From Platanthera guangdongensis (taxonomy: Eukaryota; Streptophyta; Magnoliopsida; Asparagales; Orchidaceae), in contig CM077150.1 in NCBI GenBank assembly GCA_039583875.1, forward strand, positions 340,501 through 404,500: a stretch of DNA of 64,000 bases. Reading direction: 5' to 3'. A model generated the notes under the pieces. It did not search any database, was not told the origin of the DNA, and saw only the letters and a list, made by a program, of their open reading frames with translations. Each line of letters starts with the position of its first letter. Positions within the stretch are counted from its first letter, which is position 1. This document shows positions 1 to 11,170 of this stretch, piece by piece. Position numbers and translations under genes: made by a program.

Positions 1-1125
1 CTTAATCTTCTTTCTATTACTCGTTCCCATTGTTTTATGGTATGACTCATCAATTTAATTTCTCTATAATTAACACAATTTTGTATATCTCTTTTATTCT
101 TATACAAAGGTACTAAGATACTTGCTCTCAATTAGTCTGACATTCTCTTTGACTTCAGTATTTTATTGAAAAATATGTAAGACACAAAATTTCTTCATTT
201 TCTAGACATTTTCATACTTCGATGGGTATATCGTCTAACCCAACTAGGGGTGCAAGTTGAGTTGAGCCGGCTCGAAAGCTCGATGAGCCGGCTCGAAAAA
301 AGCTCGACTCGAGCTCGAGCCTCTCGAGCTCGAGCTCGATCGAGCTATTATTATTGTTCATGAGCTCGCGAGCCGGCTCGCGAGCTTTTTATTCATATAT
401 ATATATATTTTTTAAAAATTAAAAATATATAGAAAATTTGGCTCATGAGCTAAAAAGCTCGCGAGCAGCTCGAGCTCGCGAGCTCGAAGCTCGAGCTCGA
501 GATTGATAACAAGTATTGAGCTCGAGCTCGAGCCAGTACAAAATGAGCTCGACGAGCTCGAGCTCGAGCTCGAAATGATTAACTCGAGCTCGAGCTCGAG
601 CTTGGAAATTTTGCCAAGCTCGACTCGTTTGCACCCCTAGACCCAACCATCTTTCTATTTTTATCTTATTTAGAACATCTTTTACTTCTGATACTTGAAT
701 TTTACGATAAAACATTTTGTTCTTATACTTCTCTGATTTACTTAAGTTTTTCAAGTTCCATTCATTTTCCTTTGTTTCATTATAAATGCGATAAAAATAT
801 CTTTTTCATCGCTCTTTAATATCCACATCATCCGTCAAAATAGTATCCGTCTCATCCTTTATGCATTTTACTTGAATTAAATCTCTTATCTTTCTTTCTA
901 TACCTAGAGCAATTTTATATATGTCACGCTCTCCATCTTTGATATCTACTCGCTTATAAAATTCATCATAAACTTGACTTCCTGCTTTACTTACTCTCTG
1001 TTTAGCTCGGGACGCTCTCCATTTTATATCGAGGCTCGGGACAACCTCCAAAAAATCCATCAATATCGGTGACCATAAGCTCACTCGTTCGCACTCTCTC
1101 CATGACACTTGTTTGGTTCAATGCG
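1..1125 (-). mobile_element. LINE fragment (reverse transcriptase ORF), split by a MITE
   Basis: Read on the - strand, 1125 to 640 encodes the segment that precedes and begins a plant L1-type LINE reverse transcriptase: a DEFYKRVDIKDGERDIYKIA stretch, then QVKCIKDETD and KDVLNKIKIERW. After the MITE at 245-639 the protein resumes at 240 and runs off the left edge with KNKRDIQNCVNYREIKLMSH and WERVIERRL, the usual next RT blocks of this family. These are recognised from the well-known plant LINE ORF2 consensus. Several in-frame stops show it is dead. It is a different copy from the LINE tail at 2352-3140, because that holds the 3' end and this the middle. Confidence 0.8.
245..639. mobile_element. 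hAT-like MITE filled with AGCTCG repeats
   Basis: The segment starts TAGGGGTGCA and ends TGCACCCCTA, an exact 10-bp terminal inverted repeat. It is flanked by 8-bp direct repeats differing at one base (AACCCAAC at 237-244, GACCCAAC at 640-647). An 8-bp duplication and a TAGGG-type terminus are typical of the hAT superfamily. The interior is almost entirely GAGCTC/CTCGAG hexamer arrays on both sides of an AT-rich centre near 390-435, so the element can fold on itself. It sits inside the LINE. Apparent Arg/Ala-rich reading frames across it are repeat artefacts. Confidence 0.75.
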
Positions 1126-2351
1126 CGAATCAGTAGGAATTTAGGTTTAAAGATGAGGCTTGAGTTAAGGTAGGGTATAAAAAGATAAACATGATGGCTC
1201 GGCGCACCTAACCCAAATGAACTAACATAAAAGATAAGTTATCCACGCACAAGCAATACACGCGAGTGCATCACACCCCTAGACTTGGACTTGATAACAT
1301 GGGTGTGTGCACCGCCTACTCACAATACATATTTTCACAAATATATTTTCAATTCAGCTTTTTCTCATTTCACCTTTTTTTCTTTTTCATTATTTTTTCA
1401 ACAATTTCAATTTTTTCACGACTAATTTTTTTGCAGCAATTATTTCATTGGAGCACATCCACACATTCTCCAATAGGAACACCACATCAACACCCTAACA
1501 TGAAAATATGAAACAACTAAAGCACGGATTTGGGTGTGCGACGAATTGGCTTTTTGGCTTTGGTGAGATATCAGTGAAGCTGAATCAAGAGGACGGGTAG
1601 ACCCAAAGGGGCTAGTGAGGATAAGACGATAAGAATGGGTGCACAAGCTTAATCCGGCCAAAATGATGACCTACATTACACTCATACAATTGAACTAACA
1701 TATACTCATGCTTCGAGAGTAGCTTGAGGCAAGTTCTTAACCACCGAGAAAGATCATCCTTCCTCCCAACTCGAGCAAAATGAGTACAACAACCGTTTAC
1801 ACACAACCCTACGCTACTGTCAGATTCACATCAGATTTACCAATTTTGAGTAGAATAAACAATATTTATGAAAATAAAAAATGTATAAAACTAGAAGTGT
1901 AAAAAAAACTAATTCTATTCGGATTTTTACACAAGACGCGAGCACTCGACTAAGGGCATGCGAGAGTCAACATTTTACTCTGTCTCGCAATACCATGCCA
2001 GCACAAATATTTTCCCAACTCACAAAAAAATGAATTTAACTCACGACGCACCTACGGTTAAGCACGTGCTCATGTGAGTGCAGTGGTGTGCAGTGATTAT
2101 GAAACTATTACTAAATAAAAAAAATAAAAACACCTTCATCATACTATGAAATTATGCACGTGCAGTGAGTAACAACACACGACTCTCCCCCAGATTTAGG
2201 TTAAACAATCCAGTACACGCTATACCAATAAAGATTAAATAAAGAGTTGGGGAAGAGATTACCCAATGCTCAGAAATGAGCATACCAGAGGATTTGTGAT
2301 AATGCGAAGAATCACAACCCCCGCCATAAAAATAGGTACCTGCAAGAGTGA
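1126..2351. other. Unassigned AT-rich sequence
   Basis: No coding sequence, LTR or clear terminal repeat was recognised here. It holds a pyrimidine-rich tract near 1350-1430 and short low-complexity stretches. It could be older transposon debris or host non-coding DNA. Confidence 0.4.
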
Positions 2352-3140
2352 GCTCCAACAAAAACAAAAACAACACTCAAGCCTTTATCCTACTATAGTG
2401 GGGTCAACTACATGGATTCTTTGTGGCCATTGTGCCCTATCTTTTGTCATAATCTCACCAATGCCCACGTATATCATGTCTTTCCTTATAGTTTCATTAC
2501 AAGTATTAATTGGTTACCCCTCCCTCATTTAACATGCCTAGTGACTAGACTCTCACAATGCCTAACAGGTGCCTCTAATGGTTTCCTTTGTACGTGTCCA
2601 AACCATCTTAGTCAAGCTTCTTGCATATTCTCTGCAATTGGTGCTACTCCTGTCTTATCCCTGATATATTAATTCCTAATTTTATCCAGTCTCGTGTGTC
2701 CACACATCCACCTAAGCATTCTCATCTCCGCAACTCTCATTTTTTGCTCATGTACATAATTCACTGCCCAACACTCAGAACCACAGAGCATCCCAAGTCT
2801 AATTGCAGTACGGTAAAACTTGCCCTTATGTTTTAGTGGTACTTTACGATCACATAAAATCCCTGATGCGCCTCTCCACTTCAACCAACCCGCTTGGATT
2901 CTAAGTGTCACATCTTTATCAATATCTCCATCGTTTTGAACTATCGATTCAAGATATTTAAAACACTCACTACGGGAAATATCCTGATCACCCAACTAAA
3001 TAACGAGGTCATCTGTCCTTCTTGTACTGCTAAATTTAAGCTCCACGTACTCTGTCTTTGCCCTGCTTAACCTAAAACCCTTCTTTTCTAAAGTATCTCG
3101 CCAAGATTCAAGTTTTGCGTTTACACCCTCGCATGCCTCC
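2352..3140 (-). mobile_element. 5'-truncated LINE, 3' end of ORF2 and tail
   Basis: On the - strand, 3137 to 2669 encodes the C-terminal LINE ORF2 region with SECFKYLESIVQNDGDID, RIQAGWLKWRGASGILCDRK and MRMLRWMCGHTRLDKIRN, which match the conserved plant LINE C-terminus. Downstream to about 2400 the frame is broken. The element ends with the characteristic LINE 3' terminus GACCCCACTATAGTAGGATA followed by AAGGCTTGA and a TTG/TTTTTG-rich tail, seen on the + strand as a CAAAAACAAAAACAAC run near 2355-2378. Insertion was on the - strand and truncated at the 5' end, as usual for LINEs. Confidence 0.85.
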
Positions 3141-3420
3141 AACAAAAACAAAATGGACAAATAAAAACTTAATTAAAGAAAATGCATATATACAAAAGTA
3201 AGATAACTACTTGAGTTATTGTTCTCCCAGCACGACTTATTCAGATTTTATAAGGTGCTAGGCAATGAGAGTATCGACGGAGAAATGGACAAGCAACTGT
3301 TCTAATATCCGTTTCGGTAGCGGTTACCGGTACAGTGATAAAACAGTTATCCCTCTACCTAAATAATAATACATGCTCCTCACAGGTAGATGAAAGATGA
3401 AGTAAGAAGAAGAGGAGGAA
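3141..3420. other. Spacer between LINE tail and gypsy-like remnant
   Basis: No feature is recognised. The right part leads into a purine-rich stretch (GAAGTAAGAAGAAGAGGAGG, about 3396-3416) on the + strand. Confidence 0.3.
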
Positions 3421-4684
3421 TCCTCCCTTATCCTACCAAAAATATCCTTGTCGAGCAAGGTGCCCTCAACAATGAGGAGGTCCAAGTTCTCCAGGAGTGC
3501 CTGTGAAAGCTCAACCTACACAAACTCAGATAGAGAACGGTGATCAAAAAGTAAGAGAGAACATAAATAATCATCGATTGGGAGAGTGGTCCCAGTCTCA
3601 CTCCCATCAGGTTCCCAAGCCTGATCACTGTTGGTATCATAAAAATCTTAGCGAGGGGCATCTGAAAATTTGAAGGCATCAGTGGTGCAACATATCTCCT
3701 TCACCAATAAAGAGGTGCACAACTCGTCATCAGAAAAGTCATCCTCGTCATCCCACTTCAGTGCAACTTGGAGGTCAAGAACATCACCTTGTAAATAATC
3801 TTCGACAGGATCATCAAAAATATGTGTAAAATTTTTTTGCAAAGAAGCTGGAGGAACACAATTAATTTCACACTCAAAAATAAAAGAACTGGTTCCTCCG
3901 CAATAGGATTCACAGACACCTCCCCACTGGAGTGAACACTCTCCTTATCCCAATCTGGTGCATCCAAGAGCTCCAAATCCTCTCCCTGCTGGCCATCAAA
4001 TGAGTGATCATCATCACTAGGAGTAAAGCCATACACAAGGAGTGAAGAACCAGTGCAACAATTAAGCTCAGAGGGTGTGTGCTCGATTATCTCCAAGGGT
4101 AAAGAATGAGCGATAAGAACGATGTCATCATATGTATCAGCCAAAACTCTGATGGGCATGTCTGCGGCAATCCCCCATAGACAAGGTGGTGCTGCATACA
4201 TGTCATCAGAGGGTGAAGGATTGTAGTTGAAATTTGGAGTAAACACGATCTAGATGTCCAGATCATCATTATTCTTTCATTGTTGCTTATAAAAACTAGG
4301 GCAGTCCTTCAAGACATAATCTATACTTTGACAATACAAACATTTTCTGGCATCACATCTCTCCGGATACCTACGCTGCTCGACATTCATAAAACTCAAA
4401 GTGTCGATATAATGACGAAAATTGTCAAACATACTATGTTCAACAACTGTGTACATTGTAAAAAAAATCCGAATATAATAGAAATTGAAATTTCTTTGCA
4501 AAGCAGAACTAACAATCAATTATATCTAAATTTGGAAAACTTGCTTTAAAATTTTAAAACAGGATAGGATGAAATAATATTAACAGGATGTAATTAAAAA
4601 TCAAACAACAATAACAAGGGGGCTAAATACACTGGAAGAACTTCTGCCTCACGACTTTCTCTCAAGAAACTCACACGACTGTGT
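3421..4684 (-). pseudogene. Decayed gag-like region of a gypsy-type element
   Basis: On the - strand, open stretches at 4519-4277, 4246-3758 and 3679-3428 lie between the primer-binding site at 4685-4702 and the left flank. The first ends with a zinc-knuckle-like block CLYCQSIDYVLKDCPSFYKQ, where the expected His appears as Tyr. The second is acidic and Pro/Ser-rich (about 160 residues, no recognised domain). No protease, RT or integrase is visible, so this is either a non-autonomous element or a gag fragment. The assignment rests on position behind the LTR and PBS and on the Cys pattern. The encoded protein itself is not recognised. Confidence 0.45.
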
Positions 4685-4702
4685 TCCCTCACAACGACGC
4701 CA
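4685..4702 (-). promoter_or_regulatory. Primer-binding site of gypsy-type element
   Basis: On the - strand the sequence TGGCGTCGTTGTGAGGGA follows an LTR end after a short T run. It closely resembles the TGGCGCCGTTGCCGGGGA primer-binding site common in plant Ty3/gypsy elements. The differences are mostly C-to-T changes, consistent with decay. Confidence 0.65.
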
Positions 4703-4708
4703 AAAACT

Positions 4709-5230
4709 TGATGCGTTGATCGACAAGTGTACCGGTCGTACAAGTAGTATAAAATGAGCGAATCTCCCCAAATAGTGATCTCACGTGGAACACAGTAAGG
4801 TGCAGTTATCTTTCGAGGGAGGACTTGCGATTGAAATCCTTGCGTACGGATGGGTTGTAGAAGGCTTGATTTGGTTTGTGGAAAACAAAATAAAAGAAAC
4901 CTAATTTACCAATGCGGGTCGCCTACACCCCTTCGCAATGTGAATTAGGATTATGCAGGCCGCTATGCACTGCTTCGCTTGACGAATGGAAGAGTAGGCA
5001 CACAGAATGGACGGGTAGGCAAGCGGTGTGGAAGAGTAGGCTCACACAGTGAAAGAGTAGTCTAGGGTAATGGACGAGTAGGCTTGCAGAATAGAGTGGA
5101 TGGTGATGGTCGAATGGGTGCAACCTCATACACACAAGAACATCAATGATTTAAAATACATGAAAGTTAACTTTAATATCAAGAGTTCAAGTGCGCACAT
5201 CATCCTAAACATGGAGAAATAAGTTGCAAG
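4709..5230 (-). repeat. 5' LTR of gypsy-type element (outer end uncertain)
   Basis: Starting at TGATGCG (4709) on the + strand, this is the LTR lying upstream of the PBS on the - strand. The right end could not be placed because no partner LTR or target duplication was found; it must end before the fold-back repeat at 5242. It includes a GGACGAGTAGGC-like degenerate repeat around 4990-5100. Confidence 0.45.
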
Positions 5231-5241
5231 CATCAAAAGTG

Positions 5242-5630
5242 CACCGACTGCAGTCAGGCTATGGGATTTCTTCCCTGGGTTTCCCAAGATTAGTCGGCCC
5301 CCCTTTCAACAAAAGTGCACTTTTGTTGAAGGGGGGCCCGACCCATCTCGGGAAACCCGGGGAAGAAAGCCCACATCCCTACTGCTCGGGCTTGATCCCG
5401 AGACCTTTAACAAGCTCCTTCATGGAGTCCTGATAACCAACTGAGCTGCAACTCAGTTGGGTATCAGGACTCCATGAAGGAGCTTGATAAAGGAGGTCCC
5501 GGGATCTAGCCCGAGTCTTAACAACCTCCTGGGATTTCCCCAAGATGTGAGCCCAGAGAGATTTGGTTGGAGTACACCGACTGCAGTCGAGATGCGGGCT
5601 TTCTTCTCTGGGTTTCCCAAGATGGGCCGG
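5242..5630. repeat. Compound fold-back (nested inverted) repeat
   Basis: Two near-perfect palindromes lie here: 5296-5338 (arms CCCCCCTTTCAACAAAAGTG, one-base indel) and 5411-5486 (arms of about 34 bp beginning CAAGCTCCTTCATGGAGTCC). They sit within repeated blocks: ACCGACTGCAGTC at 5243 and 5575, and GGGTTTCCCAAGAT at 5277 and 5611, with the reverse complement around 5350. The whole can form a multi-stem hairpin. It directly abuts the Sirevirus LTR at 5631. No coding capacity is seen. It could be a Foldback-type element or overlapping MITEs. Confidence 0.7.
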
Positions 5631-8119
5631 TGAAATTCTTTATTTTCAAGGTATCTCACAACCTAGGGGGGTGAATAGGTTGTATGACTGATTATATTAG
5701 CTTTTGATTTTATCTTCTTTAGTACTTAATGTGGTGACAATAATTAACTTTCAAGTTCCTGCACAAATACAACAACACAAAAAATCACACACAGATTTAT
5801 AGTGGTTCCGCAACTTTTGGGTACATCCACTCTCCTCCCACCTTGCCAACTTCCTGTTAGTCAAGACACTTCTCCAAAACTTTGCTCCGCAGAGCTTACG
5901 CCTCAAATCCCTCAGGATCTCTCAGTCTTCTCCAAGACTTACAGCTCAGCCACAAAGGCCTACAACTCAGTGATCAGCAGATCACCAACCTCAGGGCAAA
6001 AGCCCTACACTCAGGCTGCGAGGACAGCCCTACCTCAGATCCAATAGGGATCCTACCTCAGACCCAAAGGTCCTACACTCAGAGAGTATTCCTCTTATAC
6101 AGCTCAGTGATCAATTGACCACCTACCTCAGATCCATACTAGATCCTACAACTCAAACAAAATTGTCCTACCTCAGGTTCAGAGAGCCCTACAACTCAGA
6201 TCCAAAAGGATCCTACTGGAGTGAAATAGATTTATATCTATCTCAGAGAAATTTCTCTGTGAAAGCCCCTTGAGCTGAGTTATCTCAGCTTAAACTTTCT
6301 TCACAGCTATAAGGATCTTGAGCTGGAAGTAACCAGCAGTAAATTGATTTGCTTCCTCTTCCTTCCTAGGACAGAGTCAACGACTTTATTCTTCCTTCTT
6401 GTCAGTTTCAGAAGTAGATCTTCAGATTTGGGCTTGCTGAACTGAGAAGCAACTTGATCTGCAGAAGCTTCCTTGTTTCTACTTCTCCCTCAGAAGGAAG
6501 ACCTTCTGATCTTGCTGGTGCAGGTGAGGATGACACCAGCTAACTTGCCGTCTTTTCCTCAGAGGTTTGCTTTGATCTTGCTGATGTCGTTGAGGAAGAC
6601 ACACAACTAACTAAATTTTTTGCAGGAAGACTTCAAGCTTTTTCTCCGCAGCAATGACGAGGAAGATGAAGTGCAGCCGCAACTTTTGAAATTGATAAAG
6701 CCCTAAAAGTTGTTGTCGTCTTGGCCACTCTCTTCCTTTTGTAGTTCGCCGATCAACGACTCTAAGAAATCTGTGGAGCCTACTTGCAACATCCAACTGC
6801 ACCTTGCTTTAACGGAAGAAGACGTACAGTAACCTCATGACAGAGTTTGTCGTGTTCTGTAGCTTCTCTGTACTTGATTTGAAATTAGTTGACTTTGTCG
6901 ATTTTACAGATATTGCTGACGTCAGCACCCGCAGACTTAATCAAAATCGAGCATCAGTAGAATATGCGTTGAGTGAATGAGTTTCACTCAATGCCAAAGT
7001 ACTTAGACAGAATTCTGTCTATCTAGGTGTTGACAGCGTTGAATGAGCAAGCCTCACTCAACGCTTTATGCCTTAGTTTATTCTTCAGTCATTTCTGCAT
7101 GCTTGGCGTTGAGATCGTTGAGTAGACACACCTCACTCAACGCCTTGTGCCTTAGCCATGTTTTCTGTATTTTAGGCATTGAGAGCGTTGAGTGAGCACT
7201 CCTCACTCAACGCTTTCTGCCTTAACCAATTTTTTGCTTTTTCAGCATCGTAAGCGCTGAGAGCGTTGAGTGAGCACGCCTCACTCAACGCTTTTTGCTT
7301 TAGCCAGATTTTCTGAATCATGACGTTAAGAGTGTTGAGTGAGCACGCCTTTCTCAACGCTTTCTGCCTTAGCCAGATTTTTCTGCTCCTTGGCGTTGAG
7401 TGAGTAAGTTTCACTCAACGCCGACCTACTTAACAGATTTTATTCTGTTTAACTGGCGTTGAGTGAGTAAGCTACACTTAACGTATTTGGATTTAGCCAA
7501 ATTTCTGTGTCTGAAAACAGAGACTCTGACTGGATGAGATTCAGTCAATGCTATACCATATGACGTTGAGTGATCTTGCCTCTCTCAACGCTTATGTACT
7601 TAGTCAAATTTCAACACAGTTTTTCTGTGGATTTGATTACAAGGCAATACTCAATGAATATAGAGTATGACGTTGAGTGAGTGATACTCATTCAACACCT
7701 GTGAACTTAACCACTTTTCTGCCATTTCCTCTTAGCCTTTTACTGTATTAGCCTGTCTCACAGCCTTTTGTTGTATGATATTGAGTGAGTTGATTTCACT
7801 CAACGCCTGTGGACTTTGCCACTTTCTCAGCTTGTCACTAACTTGGCTTTGACATTATAGGCTCAACTCAGCACTATAAGTCATCTGGCGTTGTGTGAAT
7901 GACCTTCACTCAACGCCTGTAGACTTGGACAGTTTTCTGTCTATTCACACCTTAGGTAAGTGTTTACCTGCCCTAGCCACTTAGGCTACTTGTCCCATCA
8001 TTGTTACTAGGACATCCCTGCATGCATGAACTCAGGCACACACCAAATACAACTTTATGTATATCATTAACAAGATTGACTTTCTCAAATCTAGGACATT
8101 GTGAGCAATGAACCCAACA
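5631..8119 (-). repeat. 3' LTR of the Sirevirus (about 2.5 kb)
   Basis: On the - strand the LTR starts TGTTGGGTTCATTGCTCACA (8119) just after a purine tract and ends AAAGAATTTCA (5631). The start aligns with the LTR start of the second Sirevirus at 62068 (TGTTGGGTATTG...CACAATGT...GATTTGA). Both ends share a CCTATTC-polyC-TAGG block just before the terminus. The length is inflated by the palindromic array at 6964-7935 and by a run of CTACCTCAGATCC-type repeats at about 5820-6230. A TGACGTCA palindrome, a bZIP-type site, is at about 6915. No partner LTR remains, so it cannot be dated. Confidence 0.75.
6964..7935. repeat. Tandem array of short palindromes in Sirevirus LTR
   Basis: About 13 degenerate units of roughly 55-110 bp each carry an inverted repeat of the form GCGTTGAGTGAG ... 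CTCACTCAACGC, separated by CTTAGCCA-TTTTCTG spacers. Units start near 6964, 7036, 7107, 7177, 7255, 7322, 7391, 7455, 7562, 7669, 7777 and 7885. Palindromic repeats in the LTR are a known Sirevirus feature; this particular motif appears specific to this family. Confidence 0.8.
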
Positions 8120-8392
8120 ATCTCCTCGTATTTGAGGAAGTCAAAACCCTTAAGCAAATGAGTCAATGACATACACAATAATATACAACAATAAGAATAT
8201 AAGAATAACAAAGACATATAATCGGAGAATGATCTATAGTTACCACTCCTCCTTACTTGTAGGGAGAACATTACTACACCTGCTCCCCCTGAATTGCTGC
8301 TACCATTCTTGAGCATTCATCTGATCATCTTTTCCTCCCCCTTTTTGACTTCAGCAAATAGCTAGTAGGGTTCTTATCATCTGCTCCCCCTC
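8120..8392 (-). promoter_or_regulatory. Polypurine tract and repeated PPT-like blocks
   Basis: On the - strand the LTR start at 8119 is preceded by ACGAGGAGAT. Further upstream are three GGGGGAG-containing copies, seen on the + strand as CTCCCCC at about 8281, 8334 and 8384. Several polypurine tracts upstream of the 3' LTR are a reported Sirevirus trait. The immediate tract should prime plus-strand DNA; the role of the others is inferred. Confidence 0.6.
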
Positions 8393-8604
8393 AAATAGGC
8401 AGTAGTGAATTGCTGGAACAATGCTGGACATGCTCTTCCTCAACTGATGCATCATCTGTAGACAATCTAGTCTATACCAGTCTAGACAGCAGTTGATCAT
8501 GATGCCACTGATGGTATATTACTTGAAGAGTTTTCATTTTTCTGAAGAACAATTTCATCTGCAAAATACAAAATAACTTGAAACAAAATGAGCAGCAACT
8601 GAAG

Positions 8605-9702
8605 CTATACCAGGTTTAACATATCAAACTCAAATTTGAGGGTGTTAAATTTTGCTTCATCTAGTGGCTTAGTGAAGATGTCAGCCACTTGCTTGTCGGT
8701 TGAGACAAACTCAAAATTGATATCTCCATATTTCACATGCTCCCTAATGAAATGATATCTGATTTCAATGTGCTTAGTTCTGCTATGGGAGACAAGATTC
8801 ATAGCAATTGAAATAACACTAGTAGAATCACAAAATAAAAGACTTCTATTTATCTGAAGGTTGTAGTCCTGGAGCTGATGCTGGATCAACAACAACTGAG
8901 CACAACAGCTACCTGCTGAGATATACTCTGACTCTGCAGTTGATATTGCAACACTAGTTTGTTTCTTGCTACTCCAGGAAACTAGTCTTGCACCCATGAA
9001 TTGACATGTGTCAGAAGAGCTCTTCATGTCTTCTTTGCAGCACAAAGTCTGCATCTGAATAGCTTGTTAGTTCAAATTCCTCATTTCTAGGGTACCACAA
9101 GCCAAGACCTGGTGTGCCCTTAAGATACCTCAAAATTCTTTTTCCAACACGTAATGGGATTCTTTGGGGCAAGACTGATACCTAACACAAATACATATAA
9201 CATACATGATGTCTGGTACTAGCAGTTAGATAAAGAAAGAAGCCAATTATCCCCCTATACAAAGTTTTATCAACAGGTTTCCCTGCCTCATCTTTGCATA
9301 TGAGCATACTTGATCCCATGAGAGTTCTCATTACGGAGGAATTTTCCATACCAAATTTCTTTATTAACTCTCTAGTGAACTTAAACTAGGATATGGACAA
9401 GACATCATTAGTCTGTCTTACTTGGAGACCCAAAAATAACTTAAGTTCACCCATACTGCTCATCTCGAACTCCCCCTACATAAGTTTGACAAACTTCTTT
9501 CAGAGGTTGTCATCAGTAGATCCAAAGATGATGTCATCTACATAGATCTGAACTAGGATGATCTTACCCTTAGATTCCCTTAGGAATAGAGTCTTGTCTA
9601 TCTTCCCCCTTGAGAATTTGTTCTCAATGAGGAAGCTAGACAAAGTCTCATACCATGCTCTAGGGGCTTGCTTTAACCCATATAAAACTTTCATAAGTCT
9701 AT
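8605..9702 (-). pseudogene. Sirevirus RT (C-terminal part) and RNase H
   Basis: From 9702 down, the frame holds YGLKQAPRAWY, the FSRGKIDKTLF block and the catalytic YVDD of reverse transcriptase. A broken stretch follows (9499-9055), and then RNase H at 9054-8605 with SWSSKKQTSVAISTAESEYI, CDSTSVISIAMN and RTKHIEIRYHFIREHVKYG. It is the continuation of the RT fragment at 14477-14990. Several stops lie between 9499 and 9055, so no functional protein is made. Confidence 0.85.
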
Positions 9703-9829
9703 TGTTATTAGATGCATTTACATTAGTCCCACATTATGTACCGCTACAGTTATGTTACTCCATTTTGTTATAAATAAAGGGTGAGACCTCAATATGAGAC
9801 ACTCAGTTTTTCTCCCAAATCCCGTAACA
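9703..9829 (+). repeat. 5' LTR of element G
   Basis: 127 bp, TG...CA ends, with a likely TATA region GTTATAAATAAAGGG near 9767-9781. It is followed at once by the primer-binding site TGGTATCAGAGC at 9829-9841. Confidence 0.95.
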
Positions 9830-10166
9830 TGGTATCAGAGCGATAGAAACTAGGTTTTCTTTTTTTTTTCTCTTTTGCTCGATCCCGCACGCCCCGCTCG
9901 CTCCCGCTCGACATCGCACGCCGCTCTGCTCTCTCCTGCTCAAAAGCGCAGCGGTCAACCTCTTCTGCTCGTCTCACGGACACGACGACGACATGCCTCT
10001 GGCGAGGTGATGTCGGCCGTCTACCTTGGATACGCCGAGACTGCCTGCCGCCGCTGCTGCCTCCCGTAGCCCCTACCAGCGCCGCCTCCTGCGACTTCTA
10101 TTGTCGCTGATTGGGATCCGGCGCCTTCGAGTTTTTGCTTGATCTCTTTCGGCTGCTCCTACTCCC

Positions 10167-11130
10167 TTGTTCTTGGCCATGGATCCCTTCGTAACAAGTA
10201 CCGCTCCACCGCCGGTTCCCTCCGGGGATTCCCCTAACTCCTTTCCTCCAAACGTGAGGATTGCAACCACGATCCTTACCTCCTCCAATTTTCAGTTATG
10301 GAAGAAGGAGGTTACTATGTCTCTTGCAGGCATCCGTCGTACACACCATCTTACTCATCTCCCAACCCATGCAGTGGGGAGTACCAAACATGACGACTGG
10401 TATAGTGATGATTGTCGCATCTTTGCTCTTCTCTTGAGTTCTATGGATCTCTCTGTCCAACAAATGTGCAAGAACTGCGACAACACCAAAGAACTATGAG
10501 ACACTCTTCATATGATGTTCTCTCAGGCGAACAACCTCTCTCGTCTTGGTGAACTTTTCCCTAAGATCGCTGAACTACGCCAAGACGCGCGTCCTGTTAC
10601 CAAGTACTTTGCCGAATGTAAGGTTCTCGCCGATGAGATCTTGGATCTTTGGGAGATTCCCTCTACCAGGGAAGGACATCAAGCTCAACGTGAACACCTT
10701 GTGCTCCTATGACTATTGAATGGATTGGATCCTCACTTCTCCACACCGAAGACTGAAATGCTCGCCAGTCCAACTACACTTCAGACCGCTAGTGTGTACC
10801 ATCGGCTTACTAAGGCTGGCTCTATAGGTACCTCGACATCTTCTCTACATACGTCCTCCGGCGAGTCGATGACTCTTGCCTGACGAGGAGGAGGTAGGGG
10901 AGCTAGTCGGGGGGGGGGGGGAGCTCTGGCCGTGGTCGTGACTCGGACACGAGACATTGTGCCCATTGCGGGCGTCGGGGACATACAAAGGATACATGTT
11001 GGCTGATTCATGGGAAGCCAGAATGGGCCTCCAAACCTCCTCCACCTCGGTCGACGCACCTAGCTGACTCTACTACTGTACCTCTGGGATCACGCACTGT
11101 TGAAATATCCGAAGATGAGTATTGGCGCCT
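10167..11130 (+). pseudogene. gag of element G
   Basis: The start is ATG at 10167 (MDPFVTSTAPPPVPSGDSPN). A copia gag domain follows, with SSNFQLWKKEVTMSLAG near residue 40 and a SRLGELFPKIAELRQ block. A TGA at 10497-10499 interrupts it where the family has Trp. A second stop near 10712 and a run of 13 G at about 10909-10921 cause further breaks. A zinc knuckle (HCAHCGRRGHTKDTCWLIHG) is readable at about 10958-11017. The product would be the capsid protein; it is not functional. Confidence 0.8.
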
Positions 11131-11170
11131 GCAGGCTCTACACGTTGACTCACCGACTCCTAGTGCGGCT

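Noticed and set aside
443..754. Open stretch rich in Arg, Ala, Leu and Glu on the - strand
   Set aside because: It is produced by the AGCTCG repeats of the MITE fused to a piece of LINE; not a gene.
7172..7414. Repetitive - strand protein with KALSEACSLNALS-type units
   Set aside because: Translation of the palindromic LTR array; no start context or domain.
6964..7935. Regular spaced repeats as a CRISPR-like array
   Set aside because: Units are degenerate and palindromic, spacers are related to each other, and the array lies in a plant LTR; no cas genes.
8119..8278. Alternative 3' LTR boundary of the Sirevirus at 8278 (ACTACA before CCTGCTCCCCC)
   Set aside because: The start at 8119 aligns with the start of the second Sirevirus LTR at 62068 and has a purine tract next to it, so it is preferred.
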